Shown here in pieces: positions 1 to 7,408 of a stretch of DNA of 17,011 nucleotides (the first letter of the stretch is position 1; every line of letters starts with the position of its first letter). The translations under genes were made by a program, and so were the position numbers. Origin of the DNA: Clostridia bacterium (GTDB lineage: Bacteria; Bacillota; Clostridia; Christensenellales; DTU072); the NCBI GenBank assembly GCA_028699795.1, contig JAQVTZ010000019.1, positions 1 through 17,011 of the forward strand. Reading direction: 5' to 3'. Under the pieces are notes generated by a model that saw only the letters and a list, made by a program, of their open reading frames with translations, had not been told where the DNA came from and searched no databases.

Positions 1-36
1 AAAAGAAAAACCAAAAGTCATAGGGACTCGTACGCG

Positions 37-810
37 TTAAAAGCCGTATCCTCTGAAGATTTCGTTGGGCGGGGACGGAGTGTCTTCGGGCGGAATGATT
101 TCGATACGCTCTTTTTCTTGCTTTAATAGAGGCTTTGCGATAAAACGGTAGATGAGAACGGCAGTCAGCGCAATCACACCCAAAGATACGCCGCTTGCTA
201 TTTTTTCGTGGAGGTCGAAGTCTTCCGCCGTAAGAAAAATAACGAAATAGACCAAATTTAACAGGCCTTCTAACAAAAAGTAGAAGCTAAACAGTTTCAT
301 AAAAGCGGTACCTTTATATTTGGGATGAACGACGCTTTCGGTAAGCACGAGATAAATTACCAGATATGCCCCGGTAAACACAAGAAAACCGATAATATAA
401 AGATTGTACAGCTCGAATGCAGGCGCGGCGAACGAAATAAGGGAAAGGAGGCCGAAGACCGTATTCGCGAGGATATAAAGCACCCTCGCAACGGTTTTGA
501 AATGAAGCATATTATTGTTCACATATCTTCTGTTATATAAAAACCGATAGACCAGCATCAAAATAAGTTCGAACAAAATAATGCCGATGAGTCCTGTTTC
601 TAAATAGAACACCCAAGCAAGGTTGTTTACAAACCCCGTAAATTCTACCGCCATTTGCGCCATATATTCGTTTAAGCTTGCGATCATTTGGTCGGAAGTC
701 GTAATAAGGCTATATAAGTTGGCGAAGACATAGCTTACACCTACCAGAAGAATCCATACGGCGGAAGGTACTTTCTCGAGTTTGGTAATAATGGCGTTTA
801 CTCTTTTCAT
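37..810 (-). CDS. Six-helix integral membrane protein, function unknown
   Basis: This is a 257-residue protein that I do not recognise. About six hydrophobic segments are visible, near residues 15-35, 62-90, 106-130, 136-158, 170-194 and 204-225. A basic and acidic cytoplasmic tail follows, with a proline-rich stretch (PPEDTPSPPNE) and the C-terminal end IFRGYGF. The start is supported by GGAG five bases before the ATG. It begins 10 bases downstream of the holA stop on the same strand, so it is very likely the last gene of the comEC-holA transcript. No catalytic motif, cysteine cluster or transporter signature is visible. The position beside holA does not imply a replication role. The reading frame is sound; the function is open. 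Confidence 0.8.
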   Translation of the reverse strand: MKRVNAIITKLEKVPSAVWILLVGVSYVFANLYSLITTSDQMIASLNEYMAQMAVEFTGFVNNLAWVFYLETGLIGIILFELILMLVYRFLYNRRYVNNNMLHFKTVARVLYILANTVFGLLSLISFAAPAFELYNLYIIGFLVFTGAYLVIYLVLTESVVHPKYKGTAFMKLFSFYFLLEGLLNLVYFVIFLTAEDFDLHEKIASGVSLGVIALTAVLIYRFIAKPLLKQEKERIEIIPPEDTPSPPNEIFRGYGF

Positions 811-820
811 AAGGGCTCCG

Positions 821-1771
821 TTAATAATTTATTAGTAATCTGCTGACGGCAGACCTTAGAGCGGTGTCATCGCTCATGATGCCGCTTTTGAACGCGAATT
901 CGGCTTGCGTCAGTGTGTCCAGACTATCTTTTAATCTTTTTTTGGTGTATTTGGATGCAGCGTCACGCGCTTTTTTGACGGCGAATTCTTTTGCGCCCAT
1001 GAGTTCGGCAAGTTCGGCATTGGGAAGCGGTGACAGCGCGGCATACAGCATTCTGCGGTATTGCCCCGCAAGCGAGGCAAGCATATAGGAGCAGGACACA
1101 TTGCGAGAGAAAAACTTGTCCATAATTTCGTAAGCGCGCGCGTTGTTGCGTAACGCCAGCGCGTTGGACAATTCATAAATGGCGTTTTCGGTGGTATCCG
1201 CAACATTGAGGCGGACATCTTCGGCCGTAATTTGCCCACCGTCTTTATAGGCTTTCAGCTTGATAAGTTCGGAATGAATGCGCGACATATCGCGATTGCA
1301 ATAAGCAACTAAAATGGAGAATGCTTTATATGGAATCGAAATATCGCCATACTTGTCGCGTAGGATATTGCCAAGTTCCGACTCTTCTAATCGGTTGGCA
1401 TCGATCTTTACAAAAAGTTTGCGCAATTTGGGAGTGGTAAGAAGGTTTTTGCCTATCAGCACCAAATAGGCGCCGTCCAACCTTTCGGCAATCGTTTCCA
1501 GTTTGCCCTTGTCGCTCAGTTTTTCTTTATAAGTCGTATCCCGCACAATGACGACGGTGTCTGACGGGAACATCGAAAAGGTTTGTACGGCATCGGCGAT
1601 ATCGGCAACAGCGCCAAGCGCGTCTATCATTCGGAGATTGAGCGAGCGATACTCTTCGGGCACGAGAGAGGCAAAAAAGTCTGTTGCATGTTCTATCCAG
1701 AAAAGATCGTCGCCTTCGATATAATACGCTTTGTTTTGCAACGCGTCTTTTTTTAATTCTACGGCTTTCAT
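821..1771 (-). CDS. holA: DNA polymerase III delta subunit (clamp loader)
   Basis: The 316-residue protein matches HolA in length and pattern. The N-terminal segment YYIEGDDLFWIEHA is the family's degenerate AAA+ start. A helical central region (about residues 150-215) and a C-terminal collar-type helical domain (about 215-316) follow. Delta opens the beta sliding clamp in the DnaX clamp-loader complex in the cytoplasm. The location directly downstream of comEC is the usual Firmicute arrangement and strengthens the call. The gap to comEC is 64 bases. No Shine-Dalgarno sequence precedes the ATG, and a -10-like TATACT ends seven bases before it, so a leaderless transcript is possible besides read-through from comEC. 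Family assignment rests on motif and synteny together. Confidence 0.9.
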   Translation of the reverse strand: MKAVELKKDALQNKAYYIEGDDLFWIEHATDFFASLVPEEYRSLNLRMIDALGAVADIADAVQTFSMFPSDTVVIVRDTTYKEKLSDKGKLETIAERLDGAYLVLIGKNLLTTPKLRKLFVKIDANRLEESELGNILRDKYGDISIPYKAFSILVAYCNRDMSRIHSELIKLKAYKDGGQITAEDVRLNVADTTENAIYELSNALALRNNARAYEIMDKFFSRNVSCSYMLASLAGQYRRMLYAALSPLPNAELAELMGAKEFAVKKARDAASKYTKKRLKDSLDTLTQAEFAFKSGIMSDDTALRSAVSRLLINY

Positions 1772-1778
1772 TGATTAT

Positions 1779-1807
1779 AGTATATAATTATTCGCGCTCT
1801 TTTTCAA
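1779..1807 (-). promoter_or_regulatory. Possible internal promoter of holA, near-leaderless
   Basis: On the minus strand, TTGAAA (1807-1802) and TATACT (1784-1779) are separated by 17 bases. Transcription would start at about the A of the holA ATG at 1771. The absence of a ribosome-binding site before that ATG fits a leaderless message. The AT-rich sequence could produce such a match by chance. Confidence 0.4.
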
Positions 1808-1835
1808 TCTTTTCATGAAAATTGTAGAAAAACGA

Positions 1836-3419
1836 TTATAAAAAAACAATCGCATAGAATAATGAAAATCCGATTATGCCGGTAAGCACACGGTATTTGG
1901 TCTTTATGTTTACCATAAAAAAGCGACTCATATAGAGCATTGCAAAGACATAGATAATCGCTAAAAGTCCAATCTCACTTGTTTCGGCTACAGCGTACGG
2001 CAGTTGAGAGATAAACGCGACAATGTACTTAATTGCGATAAAAGGGTAATCAAAAGGAACAATTAAGGCGCCCAAAGGAGCATAAATAAGAAATAATACC
2101 GTAGCCGTCATGAGGAAGGCATACAACACGCCGACAAAAGGAATGACGAGCAAGTTTGACAGGCAAAAATAAATGCCAAAGGTAGAAAACGCGTTAATTG
2201 CGACCGCAACCAAAAGTGTGTTTGCCGCAAGCGAAACCGCCGCTAAATCGGCAAAAGCCTTAGCGATGCGTCCTTTACCAAAGGTGAGGCATTTTTGTAA
2301 GGGTCTATAAAAGCAAACAATCCCCAATACTGCCGCGAAACTTAGTTGGAACCCGACCTCAAACAGGCTGAGCGGCTTGCAAACCAGTAGGATAATGGCG
2401 GCAAGCGCAAGGATATTGAGCGGGTCGGGACGGCGGTATAATAAAAAGCCAGCAAACCCTACCGTTGTCATAATGATTGCCCGTGTGATACTTGCGGAAA
2501 AGCCTGCGACCGTGCCATAGCACAGCATGGCGATAAAGCTTACCGCGAAAGCCGTATAGCGGCCGAGCCTTGCTTTTTTGCAGAAAAAGAAAATGATTCC
2601 CACCAAAAAGCCTATATGAAGCCCCGATACCGCAAAGATATGGGACAGCCCGCTTGCTCTGAAGTAGTCTTTTGTTTCGCGGGGCAGCAAAGACTTGTCA
2701 CCTAATACGAGAGACAGAGCAATTCCTGCCGAGTCTTCGCTTAAAAGCGTGGCATAGCCGTTTTTGATGCGTTCGCGCACCTTTTCGGCGGGTGAAAGTT
2801 TGTCCATCGACAAATAGTGTACGGTTTCACCTGTCATGGTGTATTTTACGCCGCTGTTATAGTAAGACATGGATTGGTATTGAAAAGGGTCCCAATCGAA
2901 CGCCGTAAGAGTTCCTGAGGCGGATATTCTTGCCCCGACCATAAATATGGTTTCGCAGTATAGGTAAGCGTTGCCTTTGACATGGCCCGCATCGATGCGC
3001 ACATCCTCGATGAGGTAAACATTTTGTCCGTTGGCGTCTTGTTCGGCACGGGCAACACGACCCGTCAGCACGGCATCTTCTACGACATAGTTCCCCGTAA
3101 GATTGCAGGTATAATGAATGTTGTAAAGGAAAAATCCCGCAAGAAGAAACAGAGCTACCCATACATAAAGGCGTTTTTTAAAAAAGGCGAGCACAAGGCC
3201 CGCAACAAGAAAGAGGGAGAACGCAATATAAAAAACCGTAACTACTGTTAGATTGTTATAAACTGCCGCGGATAAGACAATGCCTATGATAAGTGACAAA
3301 GCGGCAAACACGGGAAGCCTGTAATTGAGGGCCCCGTTAAAAATTGTATGAGCAGTCCCGTTTATATTCGGTAAAGGCTCGATAATAGCCTCATTTGGTT
3401 CGGAATGATTGTTATCCAC
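1836..3419 (-). CDS. comEC: ComEC/Rec2-type DNA uptake channel lacking the C-terminal MBL domain
   Basis: ComEC is the inner-membrane channel for single-stranded DNA in natural transformation. This 527-residue protein has an N-terminal membrane pair, a DUF4131-like OB-fold extracytoplasmic region (about 105-205), and the polytopic Competence domain (about 235-520). The family hallmark is near residues 240-270 and includes HIFAVSGLHIG. The GTG start (GTG GAT AAC) is preceded by GAGG at seven bases. Full-length homologues usually add a metallo-beta-lactamase-like domain of about 250 residues. Here the frame stops right after the membrane domain, and only 64 bases remain before holA. No frameshifted remnant fits in that gap, so the short form looks genuine. 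It heads the comEC-holA-membrane-protein operon. Confidence 0.92.
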   Translation of the reverse strand: MDNNHSEPNEAIIEPLPNINGTAHTIFNGALNYRLPVFAALSLIIGIVLSAAVYNNLTVVTVFYIAFSLFLVAGLVLAFFKKRLYVWVALFLLAGFFLYNIHYTCNLTGNYVVEDAVLTGRVARAEQDANGQNVYLIEDVRIDAGHVKGNAYLYCETIFMVGARISASGTLTAFDWDPFQYQSMSYYNSGVKYTMTGETVHYLSMDKLSPAEKVRERIKNGYATLLSEDSAGIALSLVLGDKSLLPRETKDYFRASGLSHIFAVSGLHIGFLVGIIFFFCKKARLGRYTAFAVSFIAMLCYGTVAGFSASITRAIIMTTVGFAGFLLYRRPDPLNILALAAIILLVCKPLSLFEVGFQLSFAAVLGIVCFYRPLQKCLTFGKGRIAKAFADLAAVSLAANTLLVAVAINAFSTFGIYFCLSNLLVIPFVGVLYAFLMTATVLFLIYAPLGALIVPFDYPFIAIKYIVAFISQLPYAVAETSEIGLLAIIYVFAMLYMSRFFMVNIKTKYRVLTGIIGFSLFYAIVFL

Positions 3420-3445
3420 AAGATTTCCTCTTCATAATTACTTAT

Positions 3446-3474
3446 AATATACTTAATCGAGTTTTGTTTGTCAA
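3446..3474 (-). promoter_or_regulatory. Vegetative promoter for the comEC operon
   Basis: On the minus strand, TTGACA (3474-3469) is a perfect -35 box and TATATT (3451-3446) a good -10 box, 17 bases apart. The predicted start is near 3439, giving a leader of about 20 bases that includes the GAGG site. Confidence 0.75.
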
Positions 3475-3567
3475 TAGTGAGGATAGCGCCGTATCGTAGG
3501 AGTTCTCAACCATTTTTAATGTTTAGGGAATCTTTGCGATCATTATCATGATTTATCATAGAAACAT

Positions 3568-3595
3568 TTGACAAAAAATAAATACTCTATATAAT
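3568..3595 (+). promoter_or_regulatory. Consensus promoter for the UPF0316 gene
   Basis: TTGACA (3568-3573) and TATAAT (3590-3595) are both perfect hexamers with a 16-base spacer. The predicted start near 3602 lies beyond the ATG at 3597, so translation must begin at the next in-frame ATG, 3618. Together with the divergent comEC promoter this accounts for the 198-base intergenic region (3420-3617). Confidence 0.8.
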
Positions 3596-3617
3596 AATGG
3601 GCATATGTGAGGTTGTT

Positions 3618-4148
3618 ATGTTGGATTTTATTAGTAGCGACAGTATTTGGGTGTATTTTATCATCTTTTTCGGCAAGATTATAGAGGTTACTTTCGCTAC
3701 GCTCCGTATCGTTTTAATCAATCGCGGCGAACGCACCAAAGGGTCGTTGGTTGCTTTTGTAGAAGTTATTCTTTGGATTTATGTCACGGGCACTGTATTA
3801 GTCGGTTTCCAAAACTCTCCGCTCAAAGTGGTTGTATTTGCCGTAGCGTTTGCTTTGGGGAATTATATGGGGAGTTGGCTCGAAAACAAAATCGCCTTGG
3901 GGTTAAGCACGATTGAAGTGATTACGACGGAAGACCCCGCTTGCTTGTTGGCGGTGCTGCGCGCCAATAATTTGGGCGTGACCGTTATAGACGGCGAAGG
4001 GAAGGACGGCGTACGCAAAATTCTCAAAGTTCATTTAAAACGCAGCCGTATTGCGTCAACGGTAAAGTTAATCAACAAAAACCTAGAAACTTGCGTGATT
4101 TCCGTAACGGATGTCAAAGTAATCAAAGGCGGATATATCAAAAAATAG
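3618..4148 (+). CDS. UPF0316 / DUF2179 membrane protein (YebE-like)
   Basis: The 176-residue protein has three predicted membrane helices (about 9-28, 43-63, 69-88) and a soluble C-terminal DUF2179-type domain (about 98-172) with an alternating strand-helix pattern. The conserved stretch running from TFATLRIVLINRGE into the second helix is typical of the UPF0316 family. No biochemical role is established for that family. I chose the ATG at 3618 because GAGG sits five bases upstream and the consensus promoter begins transcription near 3602, after the alternative ATG at 3597. It is probably monocistronic: its own promoter precedes it and a terminator follows 28 bases after the stop. Confidence 0.85.
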   Translation: MLDFISSDSIWVYFIIFFGKIIEVTFATLRIVLINRGERTKGSLVAFVEVILWIYVTGTVLVGFQNSPLKVVVFAVAFALGNYMGSWLENKIALGLSTIEVITTEDPACLLAVLRANNLGVTVIDGEGKDGVRKILKVHLKRSRIASTVKLINKNLETCVISVTDVKVIKGGYIKK

Positions 4149-4175
4149 CATCAAATAGCACATCTACAAAAAATT

Positions 4176-4202
4176 GGGCGGCAATGTTTCCGTCCTTTTT
4201 TC
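4176..4202 (+). terminator. Rho-independent terminator after the UPF0316 gene
   Basis: GGGCGG (4176-4181) pairs with CCGTCC (4190-4195), including one G-U pair, around an eight-base loop. A run of seven T follows. The preceding A-rich stretch can extend the stem. Confidence 0.75.
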
Positions 4203-4221
4203 ATGCAATCACATTGTCTTA

Positions 4222-4250
4222 TTGAAAACAGTCTTTCCGTATTGTATAAT
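4222..4250 (+). promoter_or_regulatory. Promoter for the hydrolase-larA transcript
   Basis: TTGAAA (4222-4227) and TATAAT (4245-4250) are separated by 17 bases. The expected start is near 4257, which gives a short leader carrying AGAGG (4261-4265). Confidence 0.75.
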
Positions 4251-4273
4251 GATACCTATTAGAGGTAGATGAT

Positions 4274-5185
4274 ATGAAAAAAGAAACATTTACAAGTTAT
4301 GACGGCAAAGAGCTTGCCTGTTTTTTGTGGGACGATGTCCAAAACCCCAAAGGCGTCATCCAGATTATTCATGGCATGACCTCGCACATGCAACGCTATA
4401 AGGAATTGGGAGAAACTCTTAACCGCTACGGATATATCGCATACGGCGATGATCACCGTCCGCATGGCGAAACGGCAGGCATAGAAAACCTTGGGAAGGC
4501 GGAAAAAAACAATTACGAAGAAAATGTGCAAGACGAAATCGCCATTACCCAAATGCTGAAAAAAAGATACGGATTGCCCGTACAATTGTTTGCGCACAGT
4601 TACGGGTCTTTCCTTGCCCAAACTTATCTTACACGCCGTTCGGATTTATTAGAAGGTGTTATTCTGTCGGGGTCCTCCCATATGGGCGGCGCCAGACTGA
4701 AGTTCGGCAAGGTGTTGACTTCGTTGCAAAGGATAAAGTATAAAATGGATGAGCCCAACCTCATGCTCTTCCGTATGACTTTTGAGGCAAACAACAAGCC
4801 TTTTGCCGGCGAAGGTCTTTTAAATGCTTGGCTGAACCGCGATAAAGACAAAGTAGCCCTTTATAACAAGGACCCTTATTGCAATTTTTATATGACACAC
4901 GGGTTTTATTACTCAATGATGAGGGGGCTTACCGAAACTTATAAAAAAGCGGCATTGTCCAAAATCCGCAAAAATCTACCTATCTATATCATAAGCGGCT
5001 CACGCGACCCTTTGGGCGGGATGGGCAAAAAAGTAACCAAATTATATCACGCCTACCAATCGTTGGGGCTGAATGTCAAAATGAAGCTATATGAAGACGC
5101 GCGGCACGAGCTGACTTCGGATTTCGAAAAAGATACCGTCATAAGCGATATGGTACGCTTTTATGACGGCAATGTGGGAAAATAA
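4274..5185 (+). CDS. Alpha/beta hydrolase of the lysophospholipase / monoacylglycerol lipase type
   Basis: The 303-residue protein shows a complete serine-hydrolase triad. The nucleophile elbow AHSYGS carries Ser109. Asp245 lies in SGSRDPLGG and His278 in EDARHEL. The oxyanion-hole segment IIHGMTSHMQRY (about 31-42) is typical of the Hydrolase_4 (serine aminopeptidase S33-like, PldB-like) group. The elbow has Ala where Gly is usual (A-x-S-x-G). No signal peptide is seen, so it probably acts in the cytoplasm on a small ester or monoacylglycerol. The substrate cannot be read from sequence. AGAGG lies eight bases before the ATG. The stop codon is separated from the larA-like ATG by one base, so the two are probably translated together. 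Confidence 0.88.
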   Translation: MKKETFTSYDGKELACFLWDDVQNPKGVIQIIHGMTSHMQRYKELGETLNRYGYIAYGDDHRPHGETAGIENLGKAEKNNYEENVQDEIAITQMLKKRYGLPVQLFAHSYGSFLAQTYLTRRSDLLEGVILSGSSHMGGARLKFGKVLTSLQRIKYKMDEPNLMLFRMTFEANNKPFAGEGLLNAWLNRDKDKVALYNKDPYCNFYMTHGFYYSMMRGLTETYKKAALSKIRKNLPIYIISGSRDPLGGMGKKVTKLYHAYQSLGLNVKMKLYEDARHELTSDFEKDTVISDMVRFYDGNVGK

Positions 5186-5186
5186 G

Positions 5187-6449
5187 ATGGAAATTGTTTT
5201 GGATTATGGCAAAAAAGGATTAAAGATTGACCTCGACAACGCCGATGTCTTTTATCCCTCCCCGCAAAAAGCAATCGAAAACCCTGTTGAGGCGATAAGG
5301 TCAAAGTTGCACGCTCCCGATTTCGGTCCAACTCTAAAAGAATTTTTTAAGGGCAAGAAGACCGTCGCAATCGCTCATACCGATATTACCCGCGCAACGC
5401 CGAATACGATCATTATTCCGTTACTCATAGAAGAATTATTGGCAGCAGGCGCGCGCAAAGAAGATATTACGCTGGTAAACATGACGGGAAGCCACCGCCC
5501 CCAAACACAAGCGGAACTGGAAGGGATGCTTACGGCAGAGGTCGCAAGAAATTATAAATGTGTCCAGCATAACAGCTTCGACTATTCTACCATGACCGAA
5601 GCGGGCACATTTGGGGACGGCAATACGCTGTATATCAATAAGGAATTTATGGATGCGGATCTCAAAATCTGCACAGGATTTATTGAGCCGCATTTTTTTG
5701 CGGGGTTTAGCGGCGGCCCCAAAGCGATCCTCCCCGGTTTAAGCGATATCGAAAGCATTATGCGTAATCATAACGCCGCCCGCATTGCCTCCCCCCTTGC
5801 GACTTGGGGAATCACCGAAGGCAACCCCGTATGGGAAAACATTCGCGAGGGCGCACGCATCGTGAACCCCGACTTGCTAATAAATGTAGCTATGGATACA
5901 AAAAACTGTATTTCAGGGGTCTTTGTTGGCAAGTGGGAAGAGACGCACCGTAAGGGATACGAATTTGTGAAGCGGCACGCCATGCAAAAAGTAGAAAAAG
6001 AATATGATATTGTCATCACAACCAACAGCGGTTATCCTTTAGATATGAATCTATACCAATGTGTCAAAGGCATTTCGACGGCGGCGCAAATCGTTAAAGA
6101 AGGCGGAGTCATTATTATGGCGGGAGAATGTTCGGACGGTATCCCCGACAACAGTCATTATCACAACATTCTTAAGATGAAAAACACACCCGAAGACCTG
6201 TTTCGCTTTATTATGGAAAATGAAACAACGATGCCAGAGCAATGGCAGGCGCAAATACAAACGCGTATCCAAAAACGGGCAAAAGTCTATGTTTACTCTT
6301 CGCTTTCTGACGATAAGATAAAAGAAGCCATGTTTTTCCCTTGCAAGGATATCGAAAAGCTGGTGGCAAACTTAAAAGGAAGTGCTGCGGTGCTTCCCAA
6401 AGGCCCCCAAACCATCCCTTATATAGAAAGAAGCGCCGATAAAAGTTGA
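5187..6449 (+). CDS. larA: LarA-family nickel-pincer-dependent enzyme (lactate racemase-like)
   Basis: I choose the ATG at 5187 (MEIVLDYGKKG), which matches the family's N-terminus and has GGGAA upstream. An in-frame ATG at 5163 lies inside the hydrolase gene. The 420-residue product carries the DUF2088/LarA signatures DITRATP, TGSHRPQT and EPHFFAGFSGGPKAILPG. His103, His169, Lys179 and His195 correspond to the Lactobacillus plantarum LarA residues H108, H174, K184 (covalent cofactor lysine) and H200 (nickel ligand), each with the same five-residue offset. All cofactor and catalytic positions are therefore present. LarA interconverts D- and L-lactate, but relatives racemise or epimerise other 2-hydroxy acids, so the substrate is uncertain. 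The larB, larC and larE cofactor genes are not in this window. Confidence 0.87.
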   Translation: MEIVLDYGKKGLKIDLDNADVFYPSPQKAIENPVEAIRSKLHAPDFGPTLKEFFKGKKTVAIAHTDITRATPNTIIIPLLIEELLAAGARKEDITLVNMTGSHRPQTQAELEGMLTAEVARNYKCVQHNSFDYSTMTEAGTFGDGNTLYINKEFMDADLKICTGFIEPHFFAGFSGGPKAILPGLSDIESIMRNHNAARIASPLATWGITEGNPVWENIREGARIVNPDLLINVAMDTKNCISGVFVGKWEETHRKGYEFVKRHAMQKVEKEYDIVITTNSGYPLDMNLYQCVKGISTAAQIVKEGGVIIMAGECSDGIPDNSHYHNILKMKNTPEDLFRFIMENETTMPEQWQAQIQTRIQKRAKVYVYSSLSDDKIKEAMFFPCKDIEKLVANLKGSAAVLPKGPQTIPYIERSADKS

Positions 6450-6474
6450 GCATGGTAAGAAATTATGTTATACT
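6446..6474 (+). promoter_or_regulatory. Extended -10 promoter for the corrinoid protein gene
   Basis: TTGAGC (6446-6451) overlaps the larA stop. After a 17-base spacer comes TATACT (6469-6474), preceded by the extended -10 dinucleotide (TGT-TATACT). Start is predicted near 6481. The corrinoid gene can therefore be expressed apart from larA. Confidence 0.65.
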
Positions 6475-6520
6475 AACAAAAAAGCAAACCATTATATTCA
6501 AGTTATCATCGGAGGATGTT

Positions 6521-7150
6521 ATGGAATATTTAAGTGAAATATCGCAATTGTTGCAAAAGGGCAGGGCAAAAGAGATTAAGGATGTTGTGCAACAGGCGCT
6601 TGACGCGGGCATGTCACCCAAAGAAATTCTTATGGACGGGCTGATAAGCGGTATGAGCGTTGTGGGCGAGAAATTCAAAAACAATCAGGTATTTGTGCCC
6701 GAAGTGCTGATTGCGGCAAGAGCGATGAACTTTGCATTAGAAGTTTTGAAACCCGCTCTTGTAGACAGCGGCGTCCAACCTTTAGGCAAAGCGGTAATTT
6801 GTACCGTCAAAGGCGATATGCACGATATCGGTAAAAATCTTGTCAAAATGATGATAGAAGGACAGGGCATCGAGTGTATCGATTTGGGAGTAGATGCTTC
6901 GGGTGATAAAGTGGTGCAAGCAATCAAAGAACATTCACCCGACATCGTATGTCTGTCTGCACTGTTGACAACCACAATGACATCCCAAAAAGATATTATA
7001 GACGCCATTAAAAAAGCGGGATTGCGCGACAAAGTAAAGATTATGGTAGGCGGCGCGCCCGTTACTGAAGCATTCGCAAAACAAATAGGCGCCGATGCCT
7101 ACACTCCCGATGCGGCATCCGCGGCAACGATTGCACGAAATTTTCTTTGA
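6521..7150 (+). CDS. Methyltransferase-type corrinoid (B12-binding) protein
   Basis: The 209-residue protein has an N-terminal helical cap domain of the B12-binding-2 type (about 1-85) and a Rossmann-like B12-binding domain (about 88-209). His101 in GDMHDIGKN is the lower axial cobalt ligand. SALLT (about 146-150) and GGAPVT are the other cobalamin contacts. Such proteins (MtaC, MtbC, MttC type) carry the methyl group between a substrate-specific methyltransferase and a second methyltransferase. Neither partner is encoded here. The start at 6521 has a perfect GGAGG at five bases; the 25 upstream in-frame codons lie across the promoter. It follows larA in the same direction but has its own promoter and a terminator behind it. 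Confidence 0.9.
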   Translation: MEYLSEISQLLQKGRAKEIKDVVQQALDAGMSPKEILMDGLISGMSVVGEKFKNNQVFVPEVLIAARAMNFALEVLKPALVDSGVQPLGKAVICTVKGDMHDIGKNLVKMMIEGQGIECIDLGVDASGDKVVQAIKEHSPDIVCLSALLTTTMTSQKDIIDAIKKAGLRDKVKIMVGGAPVTEAFAKQIGADAYTPDAASAATIARNFL

Positions 7151-7172
7151 TATTTTTATTCTATCGTAAACA

Positions 7173-7204
7173 AGCCGCTCAAAAAAAGAAAGAGCGGCTT
7201 TTTC
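7173..7204 (+). terminator. Rho-independent terminator after the corrinoid gene
   Basis: AGCCGCTC (7173-7180) pairs perfectly with GAGCGGCT (7192-7199) around an 11-base A-rich loop, followed by T5. Confidence 0.85.
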
Positions 7205-7212
7205 ATGCATAA

Positions 7213-7262
7213 TTTCCCAAGGTACTTCCGCTGAAAATCTACTGTGGACTTACTTTGGGAAA
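7213..7262. repeat. Twelve-base inverted repeat upstream of the symporter promoter
   Basis: TTTCCCAAGGTA (7213-7224) and TACTTTGGGAAA (7251-7262) are inverted copies with a single G-U-compatible mismatch, 26 bases apart. They lie between the preceding terminator and the symporter promoter. An operator or a looped regulator site is possible; nothing confirms it. Confidence 0.4.
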
Positions 7263-7312
7263 ATACTCGACTTTTTTATGTCGCCAATCTCAAAAATTAC
7301 GCTTTTTTGGTA

Positions 7313-7341
7313 TAGACAATATAGCTTTAATTTAGTATAAT
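7313..7341 (+). promoter_or_regulatory. Promoter for the GPH symporter gene
   Basis: TAGACA (7313-7318, one mismatch to consensus) and TATAAT (7336-7341) are 17 bases apart. The leader is about 60 bases, purine-rich, and contains a weak stem (AAGAG/CTCTT). Confidence 0.65.
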
Positions 7342-7408
7342 AAGCAAAGTGTGGAGAGGAAGGAAGAGCACGGAAACTCTTTTTCTGCCGATTTTTTAGG
7401 AGTTAAGA

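Noticed and set aside
21..30. TAGGGACTCG at the window start as a direct-repeat partner of the tRNA-like array at 15481
   Set aside because: Only ten bases match; flanking bases differ and such a match can occur by chance in 17 kb. It would be worth checking if the sequence to the left also showed a tRNA-like end.
3597..3617. Earlier ATG for the UPF0316 protein
   Set aside because: It lies before the predicted transcription start and has no ribosome site; the ATG at 3618 has GAGG at five bases.
6446..6520. N-terminal extension of the corrinoid protein
   Set aside because: These 25 codons coincide with a promoter and are followed by a perfect GGAGG and ATG at 6521.
5163..7150. A full lactate racemase operon
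   Set aside because: Only the LarA-like gene is present; the neighbouring genes are a hydrolase and a corrinoid protein, not larB, larC or larE.
7342..7408. A riboswitch in the symporter leader
   Set aside because: The leader is only about 60 bases, with one weak stem and no recognisable aptamer features.
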